This document shows positions 20,800 to 31,443 of a stretch of DNA of 55,008 bases, one piece after another. The notes beneath the pieces were generated by a model. It searched no databases. It was given only the letters and a program-made list of their open reading frames with translations, and was not told the DNA's origin. The stretch's first letter is position 1. Every line of letters begins with the position of its first letter. A program made the translations under genes and the position numbers. Source of the stretch: Neocallimastix lanati (nom. inval.) (Eukaryota; Neocallimastigomycota; Neocallimastigomycetes; Neocallimastigales; Neocallimastigaceae); NCBI GenBank assembly GCA_016946835.1, contig JACVTC010000018.1, positions 1,712,501-1,767,508 on the forward strand. Direction: 5' to 3'.

Positions 20800-22418
20800 G
20801 CAGTGTAAAAATTTCAGTCGCAAATGGAAGAAAAATTTTATAAAACTATTGTGGTGATTTTATTGGATTTATCAATAATTACAATTTTATTCTTAAAAAT
20901 GTTTATTTTTCAAAATATATAAATAAAAATTTGATATCTATTAATCAGTTAGTTCAACAAAATTTTAAAATCATTTTCAACAATTATAATAATTCACCAC
21001 AAGCCATAATTTATGACAATAAAAGAAACAGAATATACAAATCAATATCAGATAATCAAAACACCTTTAAAATAATCACTTCAAGACAACAAATTTATTT
21101 TAACAAAAATAAAACAAATAATTCTTATGAAATCAACAACAATTTAAATAAAAATCAATTAACAGACCTCTGGCATAGACGCTTAGGTCATTTTGATATT
21201 TATAAAATCCAAGATAAATTAAGCAATATTAACATAAAAGTTAAATTTCCTAATATGCATCAACTCCAAAATAAAAAATAAACCTTATAAAGTTTCAACA
21301 AATAAAGCAAGTCAAATTTTAGATCTTATTCATATGGATCTTGTTTGACCTGTCATCAATTCCATTAACAACAATAAATACTTCCTCACTATCTTAGACG
21401 ACTATTCAAGATTCGGTTGGGTAATCTTCATTGAGAGAAAAAGTGAAATATTCAATAAATTAATTATTTGGTACAATGAAATATATAATTCAAAAAATAT
21501 ACTATAAGCCATTTACTCTGACAATGGAAAAGAATTTCAAAACAGTCAATTTCAAACTTTCTGTCAAGAAAATGGGATCAAACATCAATTCCCCATTCCG
21601 TATAATCCCTCTCAAAATGGTCGAGCAGAAAGATTTAATGGCATCCTTATTTCCTCTGCCAAAGCATTACTCAACGAAGCCAAATTTAGTCATGAATTTT
21701 GGGAGTATGCAGTCGATACTGCTACCTTCATTCATAATAGACTCCCCCACCAAAGTAATCAAAGCAGAATTCCTTATGAAGTTTTCCATAACAAACCTGT
21801 AGATTACAGTATCTTTCAAGTTTTTGGATGCAGGGTCTACTTCTTTGTTCCTAAAGAACTTCGTTCAAAATTCAATAACAACTCTCACCCTGGAATCTTT
21901 CTTGGTTATAGTAACAACACTAATGGATATAAAGTGTATGATATTATAAAAAATATAATTATTTTAGGTCGTCCAGTCGAATTTATGGAAAATGAACCCG
22001 GAAATTCTTTTATAAACAAATACTTTACCAATAACATAAAGAAATTAAATCAGTACAATTATTACAATAAAACTTACAAAAGAAAAACAAGATTAATGAA
22101 TATATTTTTGATAAAAAAATAAATTCAAATAATCAAAAAGACACCAACACTTACAAAAATATAAATCCATACATCAACAAACACAATGATAAAAATAACA
22201 ACAGTAGTAATATTAATCATAATGATAATACTATTATTATCAACAAAACAAATATCAGCACAATAAGAAATGAATCAACAAATAATAATAATGTTCAACA
22301 TAATAACCCAAAAAGTATTAATAATGAACTTCACAATACAATGGAAAACGATAACATCTGTAACGAGCTGGTCACTTATATAGCAATAGGCAACACTGGA
22401 AAATTAATAATAAGTTAA
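20800..22418 (+). pseudogene. Copia pol fragment of element 3 (protease end and integrase)
   Basis: Protease C-terminal side (KISVANG... GDFIGFINNYNFILKNVYF... NKNLISINQLVQ), then the integrase zinc region (LWHRRLGHFD) in one frame to 21281. After a frameshift comes the integrase core: LIHMDLV, AIYSDNGKEF and NGRAERFNG give Asp, Asp, Glu, followed by KVFGC-like FQVFGCRVYFF and GIFLGYSNNTNGYKVYD. A TGA replaces the usual Gly in MDLV-stop-PV, and there is a TAA before AIYSDN. The last part (22130-22418) is Asn-rich linker. Several frame changes make it non-functional. Confidence 0.8.
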
Positions 22419-22900
22419 AATGTCTTTTTTAAAAAATTTTGTTTTATTAATTTATTAAAATAAAATTTATTAAAGTAATTATTTATTAATTAATTAACTA
22501 ATTTTGTAATATATCAAATTACTTATTATTAATTGATTAATTAATAAAAACACGAATTAAAAAATATTTCTTTTGTGAAAATTTTACTCATATTTATACT
22601 TTTTACGGAAAAATAGTTTGTATGATTTTCAAAAATTTTAGAATCTTAGAAAAATCGTTTAAAACTGATTTTCTCGATTAATTTAGAAACTAATGGAAGA
22701 AAGGATAAAATAAAATAAAAAATTCAATTTGATTATTAAGAATTTCTATGAAATTCTTAAAGAAAATACAAAAAGAATTAACTAGAACAATGAAAATAAA
22801 ATATTCAAAAAGTAGGTTTTAAGTGTGAATCAAACTTGAGTAGTTCGATTCATGGCTATAGCTCTAACAGCTATACCAAGATTTCCTTTTACAAATTTTT
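22419..22900. other. Spacer between copia fragment and gypsy remnant
   Basis: AT-rich, no coding sequence. A short stem-loop (about 22852-22876, GGCTATAGCT and AGCTATACC) lies near the right end. The last five bases (22896-22900, ttttt) are the target duplication of the gypsy element. Confidence 0.6.
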
Positions 22901-22973
22901 TGGTACAACCTACAGTAGAAATATGTATTATTGTACTATGATATAACAATAATAACAATAATTATTTACTATA
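22901..22973 (+). repeat. 5' LTR fragment of the gypsy element
   Basis: Matches the first 73 bases of the LTR at 24414 with two substitutions, then stops abruptly at 'ttactata' and joins integrase coding sequence. Confidence 0.85.
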
Positions 22974-22976
22974 TTA

Positions 22977-23750
22977 GTAGTTGTTGAATACCTAACGCAA
23001 TGGGTAGAAGACGAAGCAGTACAAAATATTGAATCTGATGATGTTATTAGATTCTTAAAATCATTATTTGCAAGACACGGAACCCCAGAACTTCTAATCA
23101 CGGATAATGGCCCCCAGTTTATTTCGGATAAAACAAAAATATTTTTAGATCTTCATGATGTAATTGTATTGAATGTAACCACATACCATCCAGCTTCTAA
23201 TGGGAAAGTTGAGAATAGGAATAAAGAAATTTCGAAATATCTGCGTGTCTTGGGAAATAAGGAAACAAACTGGCTTGAGATATTACCCAGTGCTCTGTGG
23301 GCGTTACGTACATGTAAAAGTGAAGCTACAGGTTTTAGTAGCTTTGAACTACTATATGGAAGACACGATTTGCAGCCATTTGAGTTGGGACTAAATATAC
23401 AGGGAGTAGACAAAGATGAAGGAGAAGAGGAATATTGGATGAGAAAGTTTATTATTCATCACAAATGGATATCGGAAGCAATTGAAAATGTTGATACGGC
23501 AAATAAGTTATAGGTAGATAGAAGAAGAAAAATTAAAAGACAGCGCTCTGAATATAAACCAGGAGATTTAATACTAGTGAAGGTATTCAACAGGAGAAAA
23601 TTGGATCCTTACTTTACCGGTCCATTAAGAATAGTGAAACGCGAATTAAACACGGTAACTGTGTGTGACCCCATAACCGAAGAAATAGCAGAAAGAAACA
23701 TCCACCTTAAAAATGTAATCCCATACTTTACTGAAGTGAATGCTAATTAA
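22977..23750 (+). pseudogene. Ty3/gypsy integrase, C-terminal part
   Basis: Open from VVVEYLTQWVEDEAVQNI. The second catalytic Asp is in LLITDNGPQF and the Glu in ASNGKVENRNKEI. These are followed by the gypsy block WALRTCKSEATGFSSFELLYG and a chromo-less C-terminus (KPGDLILVKVFNRRKLDPYF, TGPLRIVKREL). A TAG at 23511-23513 interrupts it once. The first catalytic Asp and zinc finger are lost with the deletion. The frame ends at TAA 23748-23750. Confidence 0.88.
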
Positions 23751-23835
23751 ATGAAGGTAGAATTATTGAAATTGCATTATATCAATTATCAAGGATAATG
23801 ACAAGTTAATAATAATAATAATAAAAATAATAAAA

Positions 23836-23870
<35 letters not shown>

Positions 23871-24055
23871 ATTATAATAAAAATAATAATTAGATCAAAA
23901 TTTTAACTTCAATTTCAATAAAATTCAAGTTATAGTTTTAATTATATAATAAATAAATAATAATACATACTCAACTTAATGATATAATATGAACAGGATT
24001 TATAATTCAGATTTCAAATCTTAAAATTCAATTTTAATTTTCAATTTTTAAATTT

Positions 24056-24093
<38 letters not shown>

Positions 24094-24144
24094 AATTTCA
24101 TAAAATTTCAATTATATTTTCTATTATATAACATGATATAGTAG

Positions 24145-24181
<37 letters not shown>

Positions 24182-24400
24182 TTTTTATGATCAAAATTTC
24201 AAATTCCAAATTTCAAATTTCAAAAAAAAAAAAAAAAAAATTATATATATATATAGTAATATTATTATTCAAATTTTATATTTATATTATTAACAAAATT
24301 TTTTTTTATTACAAAAAAAAAAAAAAAAAAAAAAATTTATAAATAATGATTAATATTAAATTTTTGAAATTCTAGTCTTCAATAATTGAAGCCTAAAATT
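23751..24400. repeat. Low-complexity spacer of the gypsy element
   Basis: AAT and TA repeats (about 23805-23867) and four long A runs (near 24057-24090, 24150-24176, 24220-24240, 24314-24335) separated by similar 'caaatttcaa' or 'aaattccaaatttcaa' pieces. No coding sequence is seen. Confidence 0.7.
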
Positions 24401-24413
24401 AGCAGGGAGGTCA
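24401..24413 (+). other. Polypurine tract of the gypsy element
   Basis: 'agcagggagg' followed by tca abuts the 3' LTR start TGGTAC. Confidence 0.6.
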
Positions 24414-25020
24414 TGGTACAACCCACAGTAGAAATATGTATTATTGTACTATGATATAATAATAATAACAATAATTATTTACTATAAATATCTAAATATA
24501 TTTATATAATTTAATACGACTTGATTGGAAATAATTACTTATAAAAATATAATATGTATCATACCTAATTAGAAATTATCTCTGATTGGATAATAAAATA
24601 GTATTTGAATAAAAACAATTAGAAATAAAAGGAGAGAGAATTAATTAAAAATGAGGAATTTTTTAGTTTAGTTAATAAAAGAATATTAAAATTTTTTAGT
24701 TTAGTTAATAAAAGAATATTAAAATTTTTTAGTTTAGTTAATAAAAGAATATTAAAATTTTTTAGTTTAGTTAATAAAAGAATATTAATAGTGTTGTAGG
24801 AACTAATTGTAAATAATAGAGAGAGATTATTTATAATAGGGTTATAAATACATGTAATTAATAATTGTAATAAAATAAATTAAATAAAATTAATAAAGAC
24901 AAAGTAAAATAAATTTACTTTAAAGAAATAATAAATAATTTATTTATCTAAAATATTATTTAGTATAAAATTCCCTGTCTTCAAAGCCCTTAACTGGTAC
25001 AATTAATATCAACCGTACCA
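24414..25020 (+). repeat. 3' LTR of the gypsy element
   Basis: 607 bp, TGGTACAACC to ACCGTACCA, with six-base inverted termini TGGTAC/GTACCA. It contains a TATA-like 'gggttataaatacatg' (about 24839-24854) and several AATAAA-type signals after it, the usual U3-R order. Confidence 0.85.
24657..24789 (+). repeat. 33-bp tandem repeat in the gypsy LTR (4 copies)
   Basis: Four copies of a 33-bp unit with 'ttttagtttagttaataaaa' starting at 24661, 24694, 24727 and 24760, upstream of the TATA-like sequence, in the place where LTR enhancers lie. Confidence 0.85.
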
Positions 25021-25025
25021 TTTTT

Positions 25026-25716
25026 GTTAAGGAATGAACAAATAATGTTAATTCTATTATTTTTCATAAAAATAATGTTAAGATTTTGATATAATTTATA
25101 GTTTAAATTTAAATAGAATAATATGTTCTATTAAAAAATATTCACTAAGTCGATATGTCTATATAGTAATATACTATATAGATATATAATAATAATAATA
25201 AATATTTAAATGTTTAGTTTAATAAATATTTATTTATAATAAACTTTGATAATTAGAATTATCAAATTAATTTGATTTTAAATTTATTTATTTTTTATTT
25301 AATAATAAAATATCTATAATATATTACTATTAAGGTAATTTTACAATAACCTTACAAAGAACATAAAAGATAGATTTTTACATCTTTCTTTTATACTTTG
25401 TAAGTTACATAATAATAATATTTAATTATAAGATATTAATAATATAGTAAAATAAATATTAATAAAATATAAAGATAAATTTAATTATATAATTAATTTG
25501 AATAATTGAAATTAATATAGATATGTTGTAAACATATATAAAACATGAATGTGGTTCATTTCGCCAATTTTTAAAATACAAATTTTCAATACGCCATTTA
25601 TTTTTAATGGCTTGTAAAATTATTTGTTAACGCCATAAAAAATTATAATACAATTAATTTTAAAATAAATAAATGTATAAATTAATAAATAAATAGATAA
25701 ATAAATAAAGAATATA
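25026..25716. other. AT-rich spacer, no gene
   Basis: No coding sequence is seen. It holds the stem-loop at 25351-25404 and a cluster of 'cgcca'/'tggc' motifs (about 25561-25637). Confidence 0.6.
25351..25404. repeat. Imperfect inverted repeat
   Basis: cttacaaagaacataaaaga on the left pairs with tcttttatactttgtaag on the right, with a two-base bulge and a short T-rich loop. It could be a terminator-like hairpin or the relic of a short inverted-repeat element. Confidence 0.4.
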
Positions 25717-25721
25717 ATAAT
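25717..25721. other. Left target-site duplication of copia element 2 (ataat)
   Basis: ataat precedes the left LTR and recurs at 31180-31184 after the right LTR. Confidence 0.85.
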
Positions 25722-25975
25722 TTTTATTTATAAAATATTTTATTGATTAAAGTTTATTTATTTAATATGAGTAATTACTTGATTTTTAAAAATTTATGAG
25801 ATTACATTTGTATTTATACTATTTTGTGGCTTATTAAAAATCGAGAAATTATTACATAATATATTTCATTAGTTTAACAACGAGTTCGTTGTATTATAAA
25901 AATATCTTTTAATTTATTTAATACACATAAATTATTTTAGTATAATTTTAATATATTTTTCTTTGTATTCTAACA
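25722..25975 (-). repeat. 3' LTR of copia element 2
   Basis: 254 bp. On the minus strand it starts TGTTAGAATACAAAG and ends ATTTTATAAATAAAA, so its termini are TG...AA and not TG...CA. The edge is fixed by the target duplication on one side and by the PBS next to the other LTR. Confidence 0.9.
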
Positions 25976-28900
25976 TTCCCCCTCAGACCAGAATGTTTGC
26001 TTGTCAAAAATTTGGTCTGTAAACTTAGTCATTTTTGGTCCATTAAAATCTTTTGTTAACGGATCGACCAACATCCTTTCGGTATTGATGTATTCTAATT
26101 TTATTTTGTTATTTTTGATATTATCTTTATTGAAGTAAAATTTTATTTCTATATGTTTTAATTTATTGTTGAGTTCACCGTTTTCTATTGTCGTTTTACT
26201 TGCTAAGTTATCGGTGAATATTTTTATTGGTTTTTTAATGTTGAATATTTCATATAAAATATTTCGAATCCATAAAGCCTTTTTAGTACATTCAGCGGTA
26301 GCAATGTATTCAGCTTCTGCGGTAGATGTGTCAACTACTGTTTGTTTCTTGGATTGTCAACATATTGGATCATTATTCATTAATATTATATACCCAGAAG
26401 TAGATTTTCTATCTTTTGGGTCACTAGCGTAGTCAGCATCAGTATATGCCATAATTTCCCCCTGTCTTTTATATTTAATTTTGTAGTATTTAGTATAGTT
26501 TAAGTATTTTAATATATTTATTACCATTTTCCAATCAGCTATGGTAGGATTCTCAGAATTTCTAGCAATCTTTCCTACAGCGTAAGAAATATCTGGACGG
26601 GTACACCTGGCTAGATAGATTAACGATCCGACTGCACTTTTAAATGTTGTTTTATCGAATGGTTCATTATTCTTTGCTGAATTTGAGATGCTTGAACAAG
26701 GCGTTTTTGACTTTCTTATATTTTTAACTTTGAATTTTTGTAATATATCATTTATTAATTGAATTTGAGAAATTACGTAGCTTGAATTTTCCTTTTCAAT
26801 ATTAATTCCTAAAATATAATCTGCTTCACTGCATTTTGAAACTTTAAAGTTTTTCTTAATTCTTTTAATAATTTTGTTTATACAGTATTTTATACCTGTT
26901 ATTAATAAATCATCCACGTAAACTCCAATAACACAGACAGCTCCACCTCCCTACATTTTAACAAAAATACATGGTTCAGATGTCAATTGAGTGAAACCAT
27001 TATTTTTGAGAAAGTTTGTGAAGTGGATGTGCCATTGGCGACCTGACTGTTTTAAGCCGTATAAAGCTTTTCTAAGAAGCCAATAACCTTTACCAAAATT
27101 CTTATCACCAGGGGGAATATTAACATAAATATCCTTATCCAACGGAGCATTAAGATAGGCAGCTTTAATATCAAGCTGCATTAGATCCCAATTGAATTTT
27201 GAAGCAAGCGCAATTATAAGTTTTAGACTATCTAAACTAAGAGTAGGGGAATATGTTAAGTTATAATCAATTCCCTTTTTCTGGGTGAAACCACGAGCAA
27301 CCAGACGAGCCTTGTATTTTGAGATATTACCATTGCCGTCTTTTTTGAGAGTATAAACCCATTTAGTAGTTATGGGTTTAATACCAGGAGGAAGCGATTT
27401 AACAAAAATCATGGTTCGATTGTCATAGAAGTTTTGTAATTCGGAATTCATAGCTTCTATCCACCGGATTTTATCTGAACGTGTGATGGCTTGTTTATAT
27501 GAAAGAGGTGTTTCAGTAATGCATCCTTTAGAAGTTTCAACATTGTCAAGGGAGATCTTGTACTTTTAGTTACTGTTGGATTGAATAGGGTTTCCAGGTC
27601 TTTTATGCGATTCATTCATAGATGGTCTTAGTTTCTTACTATCCGGAAGTTTTGAATGAATCAATTTATGTTTAAGGGAAACAGTGTTTAATATTTCATT
27701 ATTTAAGTTAATCTTCTTTTTGATATGTGTATTATTACAAGTTGATGACTTTCTTTTAGTAGATGGGTTAAATTTTATTTTATCCTTTTCTAAAGAAATG
27801 TCCCCAGAGAAATTTGATTCATCATTTGAAACACTAATAGATTGGAAATCTGAAGCGAGATCATCGATGGATTCAATTTTTTCATCATTTATATAGTTGT
27901 CTTCAGGTTCCTTACTTTTAGCAGAGTTATTAATCTCATCTTTCTTGTTGTTAGTAATAGGAGTATCTATAATTTTATTAGTATTATTGTTTTTTATAGA
28001 TGAAACGGGTGAATCGATTTCTGGTTCCTTACCTTTTCTTGATGAAGAATTATTTTCTTTAGATTCTGTATTTTCTTCATTAGATTCTTCATTGTATATT
28101 AATTTTCCAGAATCATCGTATGTATTTTCATTTTCATTAGAGTTGATAATTGGTAATTCGTAAATATAATTATCGTTATTAAAAATGTTGGTTGGTAATT
28201 TATTGTTGCGTATTCTGGTAGTTAAATTTGATGGAGTTTCTTCATCAAATACTGCCTCTCTGACTAAGTGAATACTGTAGTCCTTTGAATCCATAATTAT
28301 ATAGCAATTGGATTCAATGCTTATTCCTAAAAATACGCCCTTTTTACTGTTGCTATCAAATTTCATTTTTCCTTGTGAAAAATCTTTATAGTAGGCATCA
28401 CAACCAAAGACTTTAATATATTTAAGACTGATCTTTTTGTTATAATAAATTTCATTTGGAATTTTATTTCCAATTTCTTTATGTGGAGTTATGTTATAAA
28501 GTAAATTTGCATATTTGATAGCGTAATCCCAAAACTCACTAGACATTTTGCTCCACTGAATTAAAGTTTTTGCACAACTTACAATGGTGTAGTTGAATCG
28601 TTCAGCAATCCCGTGGTTTTGCGGATTGTATGGTGGTGAAAATGTTTTTATTATACCGTGTTCCTTGCAGTAGTTTAGTACCTTTTTATTATTATATTCA
28701 GTACCTTGATCCGAACGAAAAGTTTTAATATTATAGTAGAATTGATTATTTAAGTAAGTAAAGAAATTTATAATTGTTCTTGGAACTTCTGATTTGTTTT
28801 CCAAGAGGAAGATCCAACTTTTGCGAGTATATTCGTCAATAAAAGTAAGAACATACCTTTTCCCTGAGTATGATTTTGAAATAGGACCGATAACATCAGA

Positions 28901-29695
28901 ATGGATTACGTCTAATGGATGCTTTGCCTTTAGAGTGTCTCCATTATGGGGTTTCCTATTTAATTTGGCAATTTTACAATTTAAGCATTCATTAATTTTG
29001 ACATTGTGGAGTTTTAGATATTTAGTTAAATTGTCGTGATAAAAATGTCCAAGTCTTCTATGCCATAGCATTTTAGACTGGTCATTTATGTCCATAGTTT
29101 CTTCAGGTGAAACGATGTCAATACAATTCTTTAAATTCGATTTATTCTTCGTAAGTATGTGAATTGTATTGTTTTTATTAGCTTTAAATGTGCCTATGTT
29201 AATTGTTCTTTTGTTTTCAAGTGTGGTTTTTAAAGTGAGAAAAACTTTGTCTCTCCTGGATTTAATGTTACATTTTAATCCATTCTTCGCAAGTTTAATT
29301 CCACTCAGAAGATTCTTGTTAACTTGTTTAGAATAGAGGACATTTTCGAATTTAATGTTGTAACCATTAATACTTCCTTCATAGGTACCAACCCCGTCAA
29401 ACTCACAGATTGAATTATTTGCACACTGCATAGAGATCTTTTCTTCTCTAAAGTCTGAGAGGATATCTTTGTTATTGGTAATGTGCTCTGAAACACCAGT
29501 ATCAAAGGTTCAAATCGTTGTATCTTCTGAAGAATTTAATACTAAAGAAATACATTTATTTTCGTAGTTTTCTTTAGTGTTCTCTTTTTCTTCTAACGGC
29601 TCAAAGCTGTTTAAAGTTTTATCATACATGGTCCTAAGTTCTTCTAAGGAAAGTTCTTCATCAGAATTTCGTTCTTCATATTCGACGTTTGCAAT
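25970..29695 (-). pseudogene. Copia pol of element 2 (protease-integrase-RT-RNase H) with four stops
   Basis: One continuous frame, minus strand. Order: an acidic linker; protease (TFDTGVSEHITNN, Ala to Val next to the Asp-Thr-Gly); zinc region (WHRRLGHFYHDN...CLNC); integrase with HSDVIGP, RSDQGTEYNN and GIAERFN; KVFGCDAYYKD; a long Ser/Glu/Asn linker; RT with KAYLNAP-like AAYLNAPLDKDI, ALYGLKQSGRQW and VYVDDLLITG; and RNase H with AYTDADYASDPKDRKSTSGY and TAEAEY. Stops: TGA at 29510-29512 in place of the conserved Trp before the protease Asp, TAA at 27566-27568, TAG at 26951-26953 and TGA at about 26357 in place of Trp. It is otherwise intact over about 1240 codons. Confidence 0.92.
25976..25985 (-). 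other. Polypurine tract of copia element 2
   Basis: Minus strand TGAGGGGGAA directly before the LTR. The pol frame reads through it (WSEGEC) and stops at a TAG inside the LTR (25970-25972). Confidence 0.8.
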
Positions 29696-30010
29696 TGATT
29701 TTGGGTGGTTATTTTTACCTTTCCTTTTATTGATTTTGGGTGGTTATTTTTACCTTTCCTTTTATTGATTTTGGGTGGTTATTTTTACCTTTCCTTTTAT
29801 TGATTTTGGGTGGTTATTTTTACCTTTCCTTTTATTGATTTCGGGTGGTTATTTTTACCTTTCCTTTTATTGATTTTGGGTGGTTATTTTTACCTTTCCT
29901 TTTATTGATTTTGGGTGGTTATTTTTACCTTTCCTTTTATTGATTTTGGGTGGTTATTTTTACCTTTCCTTTTATTGATTTTGGGTGGTTATTTTTACCT
30001 TTCCTTTTAT
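29696..30010 (-). repeat. 35-bp minisatellite at the gag-pol junction (9 copies)
   Basis: Nine copies of a 35-bp unit with 'ttgggtggttatttttacct' (starts at 29701, 29736, 29771, 29806, 29841, 29876, 29911, 29946, 29981), almost identical except tcggg in the fifth, plus a partial tenth. Because 35 is not a multiple of three, successive copies shift frame, and every third brings a stop. Arithmetic on the flanking frames shows gag and pol are in the same frame if only one copy is present. Confidence 0.93.
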
Positions 30011-30881
30011 TGATTTTGGTTTTCTTTTTGTTTGATTGCTTCTTACCTTTTTGAGTCGATCTGTTCCTGTTTTTGTTGATAAGGTTAAATCTACATTCAT
30101 CGGTAGTATGTCCAAACATTTTGCACAGGTAACAATAGTTTGGCTCCGGACTTGGTTTGGTTTTATTATTTTTCGAACCACTTGACTCAATGTTATCAAT
30201 ATCCATGAAGTCACCTTTATCTGTGACGCTTCTATCGAAATTGATAGCACTATGTAGGAAAATGTGGAAATTAATCTTATTGATTGACTCTTCGAGGAAG
30301 TCATCAACTGTTTCTGTTCCACTAGGATGAATAAGGTCTCTTAAAACTTTTGGATAAGAAAAATATAAAACCCTGATCTTTTCCCAAGTTCCGAGTTTGA
30401 TATTGTTCTTATCCATTACTTCAAAGATTTCTTTAATTTGATTAATGATATCCTTGCATTCCGAAAGATTTTTGGCTTTTAAAGAATATAACTTCTTCAA
30501 CCAGTAGTTGAGATCAGCAGTTTTCTTTTTTCCATATAAGACCTTTAATTTTTCCATAATATCATAGGCGGTGGTAAGATATCTTATGTAGCTCAAAACT
30601 TCTTGACTTACATTTTTACTGATAATGGTACTGGCTAAGGCATCTTGGGTTTCAGCTTCTTTGATGTCCTTTTCCAAGTCCTTGATAGCTTTGACGGTTT
30701 CGTCGGATTTGGGTTTTCCCTTTTCCTCCTTAAGCTTATCATTTAATTTACCGATTACATTCTCATTTACATACTGTAAAATTTTTAAAGATTTGAGAAT
30801 GTTTTTAATAAGGAATTCCCAGTTTTCGAAGTTATCCTTATTGAGAATATCTTCGGTTCTTAATTTGGTTTCGTTAGACAT
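29937..30881 (-). CDS. Copia gag of element 2
   Basis: 314 aa, minus strand, starting MSNETKLRTEDILNKDNFEN shortly after the PBS. It has the copia gag (UBN2-like) core with YIRYLTTAYDIMEKLKVLYG and LNYWLKKLYSLKAKNL, then an intact nucleocapsid knuckle CYLCKMFGHTTDEC (CX2CX4HX4C) and a Lys-rich tail. The last residues come from the 35-bp repeat and end at a stop created by it (29937). In an undamaged element gag would run on into pol. It forms the capsid and binds the element RNA. Confidence 0.85.
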   Translation of the reverse strand: MSNETKLRTEDILNKDNFENWEFLIKNILKSLKILQYVNENVIGKLNDKLKEEKGKPKSDETVKAIKDLEKDIKEAETQDALASTIISKNVSQEVLSYIRYLTTAYDIMEKLKVLYGKKKTADLNYWLKKLYSLKAKNLSECKDIINQIKEIFEVMDKNNIKLGTWEKIRVLYFSYPKVLRDLIHPSGTETVDDFLEESINKINFHIFLHSAINFDRSVTDKGDFMDIDNIESSGSKNNKTKPSPEPNYCYLCKMFGHTTDECRFNLINKNRNRSTQKGKKQSNKKKTKINKRKGKNNHPKSIKGKVKITTQNQ

Positions 30882-30902
30882 GTCGTAGATAGTATAAGGA
30901 TG

Positions 30903-30914
30903 AAACTCTTAATC
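30903..30914 (-). other. Primer-binding site of copia element 2 (half tRNA-Lys type)
   Basis: Minus strand GATTAAGAGTTT directly after the 5' LTR. Its complement AAACTCTTAATC, extended to GGATGAAACTCTTAATC, resembles the tRNA-Lys(CUU) anticodon arm. Confidence 0.6.
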
Positions 30915-31179
30915 TTTTATTTATAAAATATTTTATTGATTAAAGTTTATTTATTTAATATGAGTAATTACTTGATTTTTAAAAATTTATGAGATTACAT
31001 TTGTATTTATACTATTTTGTGGCTTATTAAAAATATAACGAGAAATTATTACATAATATATTTCATTGTATTTAAGCTTAACAACGAGTTCGTTGTATTA
31101 TAAAAATATCTTTTAATTTATTTAATACATATAAATTATTTTAATATAATTTTAATATATTTTTCTTTGTATTCTAACA
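30915..31179 (-). repeat. 5' LTR of copia element 2
   Basis: 265 bp, nearly identical to 25722-25975 apart from a 4-bp and a 7-bp length difference and about two substitutions. Followed by ataat. Confidence 0.92.
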
Positions 31180-31184
31180 ATAAT

Positions 31185-31423
31185 AAAAGTATATAAAATA
31201 AAATAAAATAAAATTAATAGTAGAATATGAATACAAAGTACAGATTGAATAAAATAAAATAAAATAATATAAAATAAAATAAAATAAATAGTAGAATATG
31301 AATATAAAGTACATATTTAATAAAATAAAATAAAAAAAAAAAAATAAATAGTAGAATATGAATATAAAGTACAGATTGAATAAAATAAAATAATATAAAA
31401 TAAAATAAATAGTAGAATAATAT
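31185..31423. repeat. Fragment of the MULE-type minisatellite outside the MULE
   Basis: About four units with 'gaatataaagtacagattga' and AAAAT spacers, related to the large minisatellite inside the neighbouring MULE. Even its first bases ('agtatataaaataaaataaa') match the start of that internal array (about 34674). The last nine bases (31415-31423, gaataatat) are the MULE target duplication. It may be left from an older MULE copy into which both neighbours inserted. Confidence 0.7.
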
Positions 31424-31443
31424 GGGGAGAGCGCGTTTCGGAA
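31424..31443 (+). repeat. Left terminal inverted repeat of MULE 1
   Basis: ggggagagcgcgtttcggaa. The segment just inside, with cacgtgaatagatataagcc, is partly shared with the end of the second MULE at 53522. Confidence 0.85.

Larger units (their letters stand above)
20422..22418 (+). mobile_element. Ty1/copia element 3, fragment without RT
   Basis: Contains a PBS, remains of a protease domain, the zinc region and integrase of a copia pol, then an Asn-rich linker. Reverse transcriptase, RNase H, PPT and 3' LTR are missing. Sequence identity to elements 1 and 2 is low outside motifs, so it is another copia lineage. Confidence 0.75.
22901..25020 (+). mobile_element. Ty3/gypsy element, internally deleted
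   Basis: Bounded by TGGTACAACC at the left and ...ACCGTACCA at the right, with ttttt on both sides (22896-22900 and 25021-25025). Inside are 73 bp of a 5' LTR, the second half of a gypsy integrase, AT-rich spacer, a PPT and a 607-bp 3' LTR. Everything from the rest of the 5' LTR through gag, protease, RT and the first part of integrase is deleted. Confidence 0.85.
25722..31179 (-). mobile_element. Ty1/copia LTR retrotransposon 2, full length, recently inactivated
   Basis: 5.46 kb on the minus strand, with LTRs of 254 and 265 bp, a perfect 5-bp target duplication, PBS, PPT, and gag and pol in copia order. The LTRs differ by about two substitutions and two small indels, so it is younger than element 1. 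Coding sequence is long and well conserved but carries four in-frame stops and an expanded 35-bp repeat at the gag-pol junction. Confidence 0.95.

Noticed and set aside
22820-22880. tRNA-like stretch with 'agttcgattcatgg' resembling a B box
   Set aside because: No acceptor pairing, D arm or anticodon arm can be drawn around it. Only a small hairpin is present.
27684-28163. Plus-strand frames opposite the copia 2 linker and integrase
   Set aside because: They overlap the well-supported minus-strand pol frame and have no recognisable domain.
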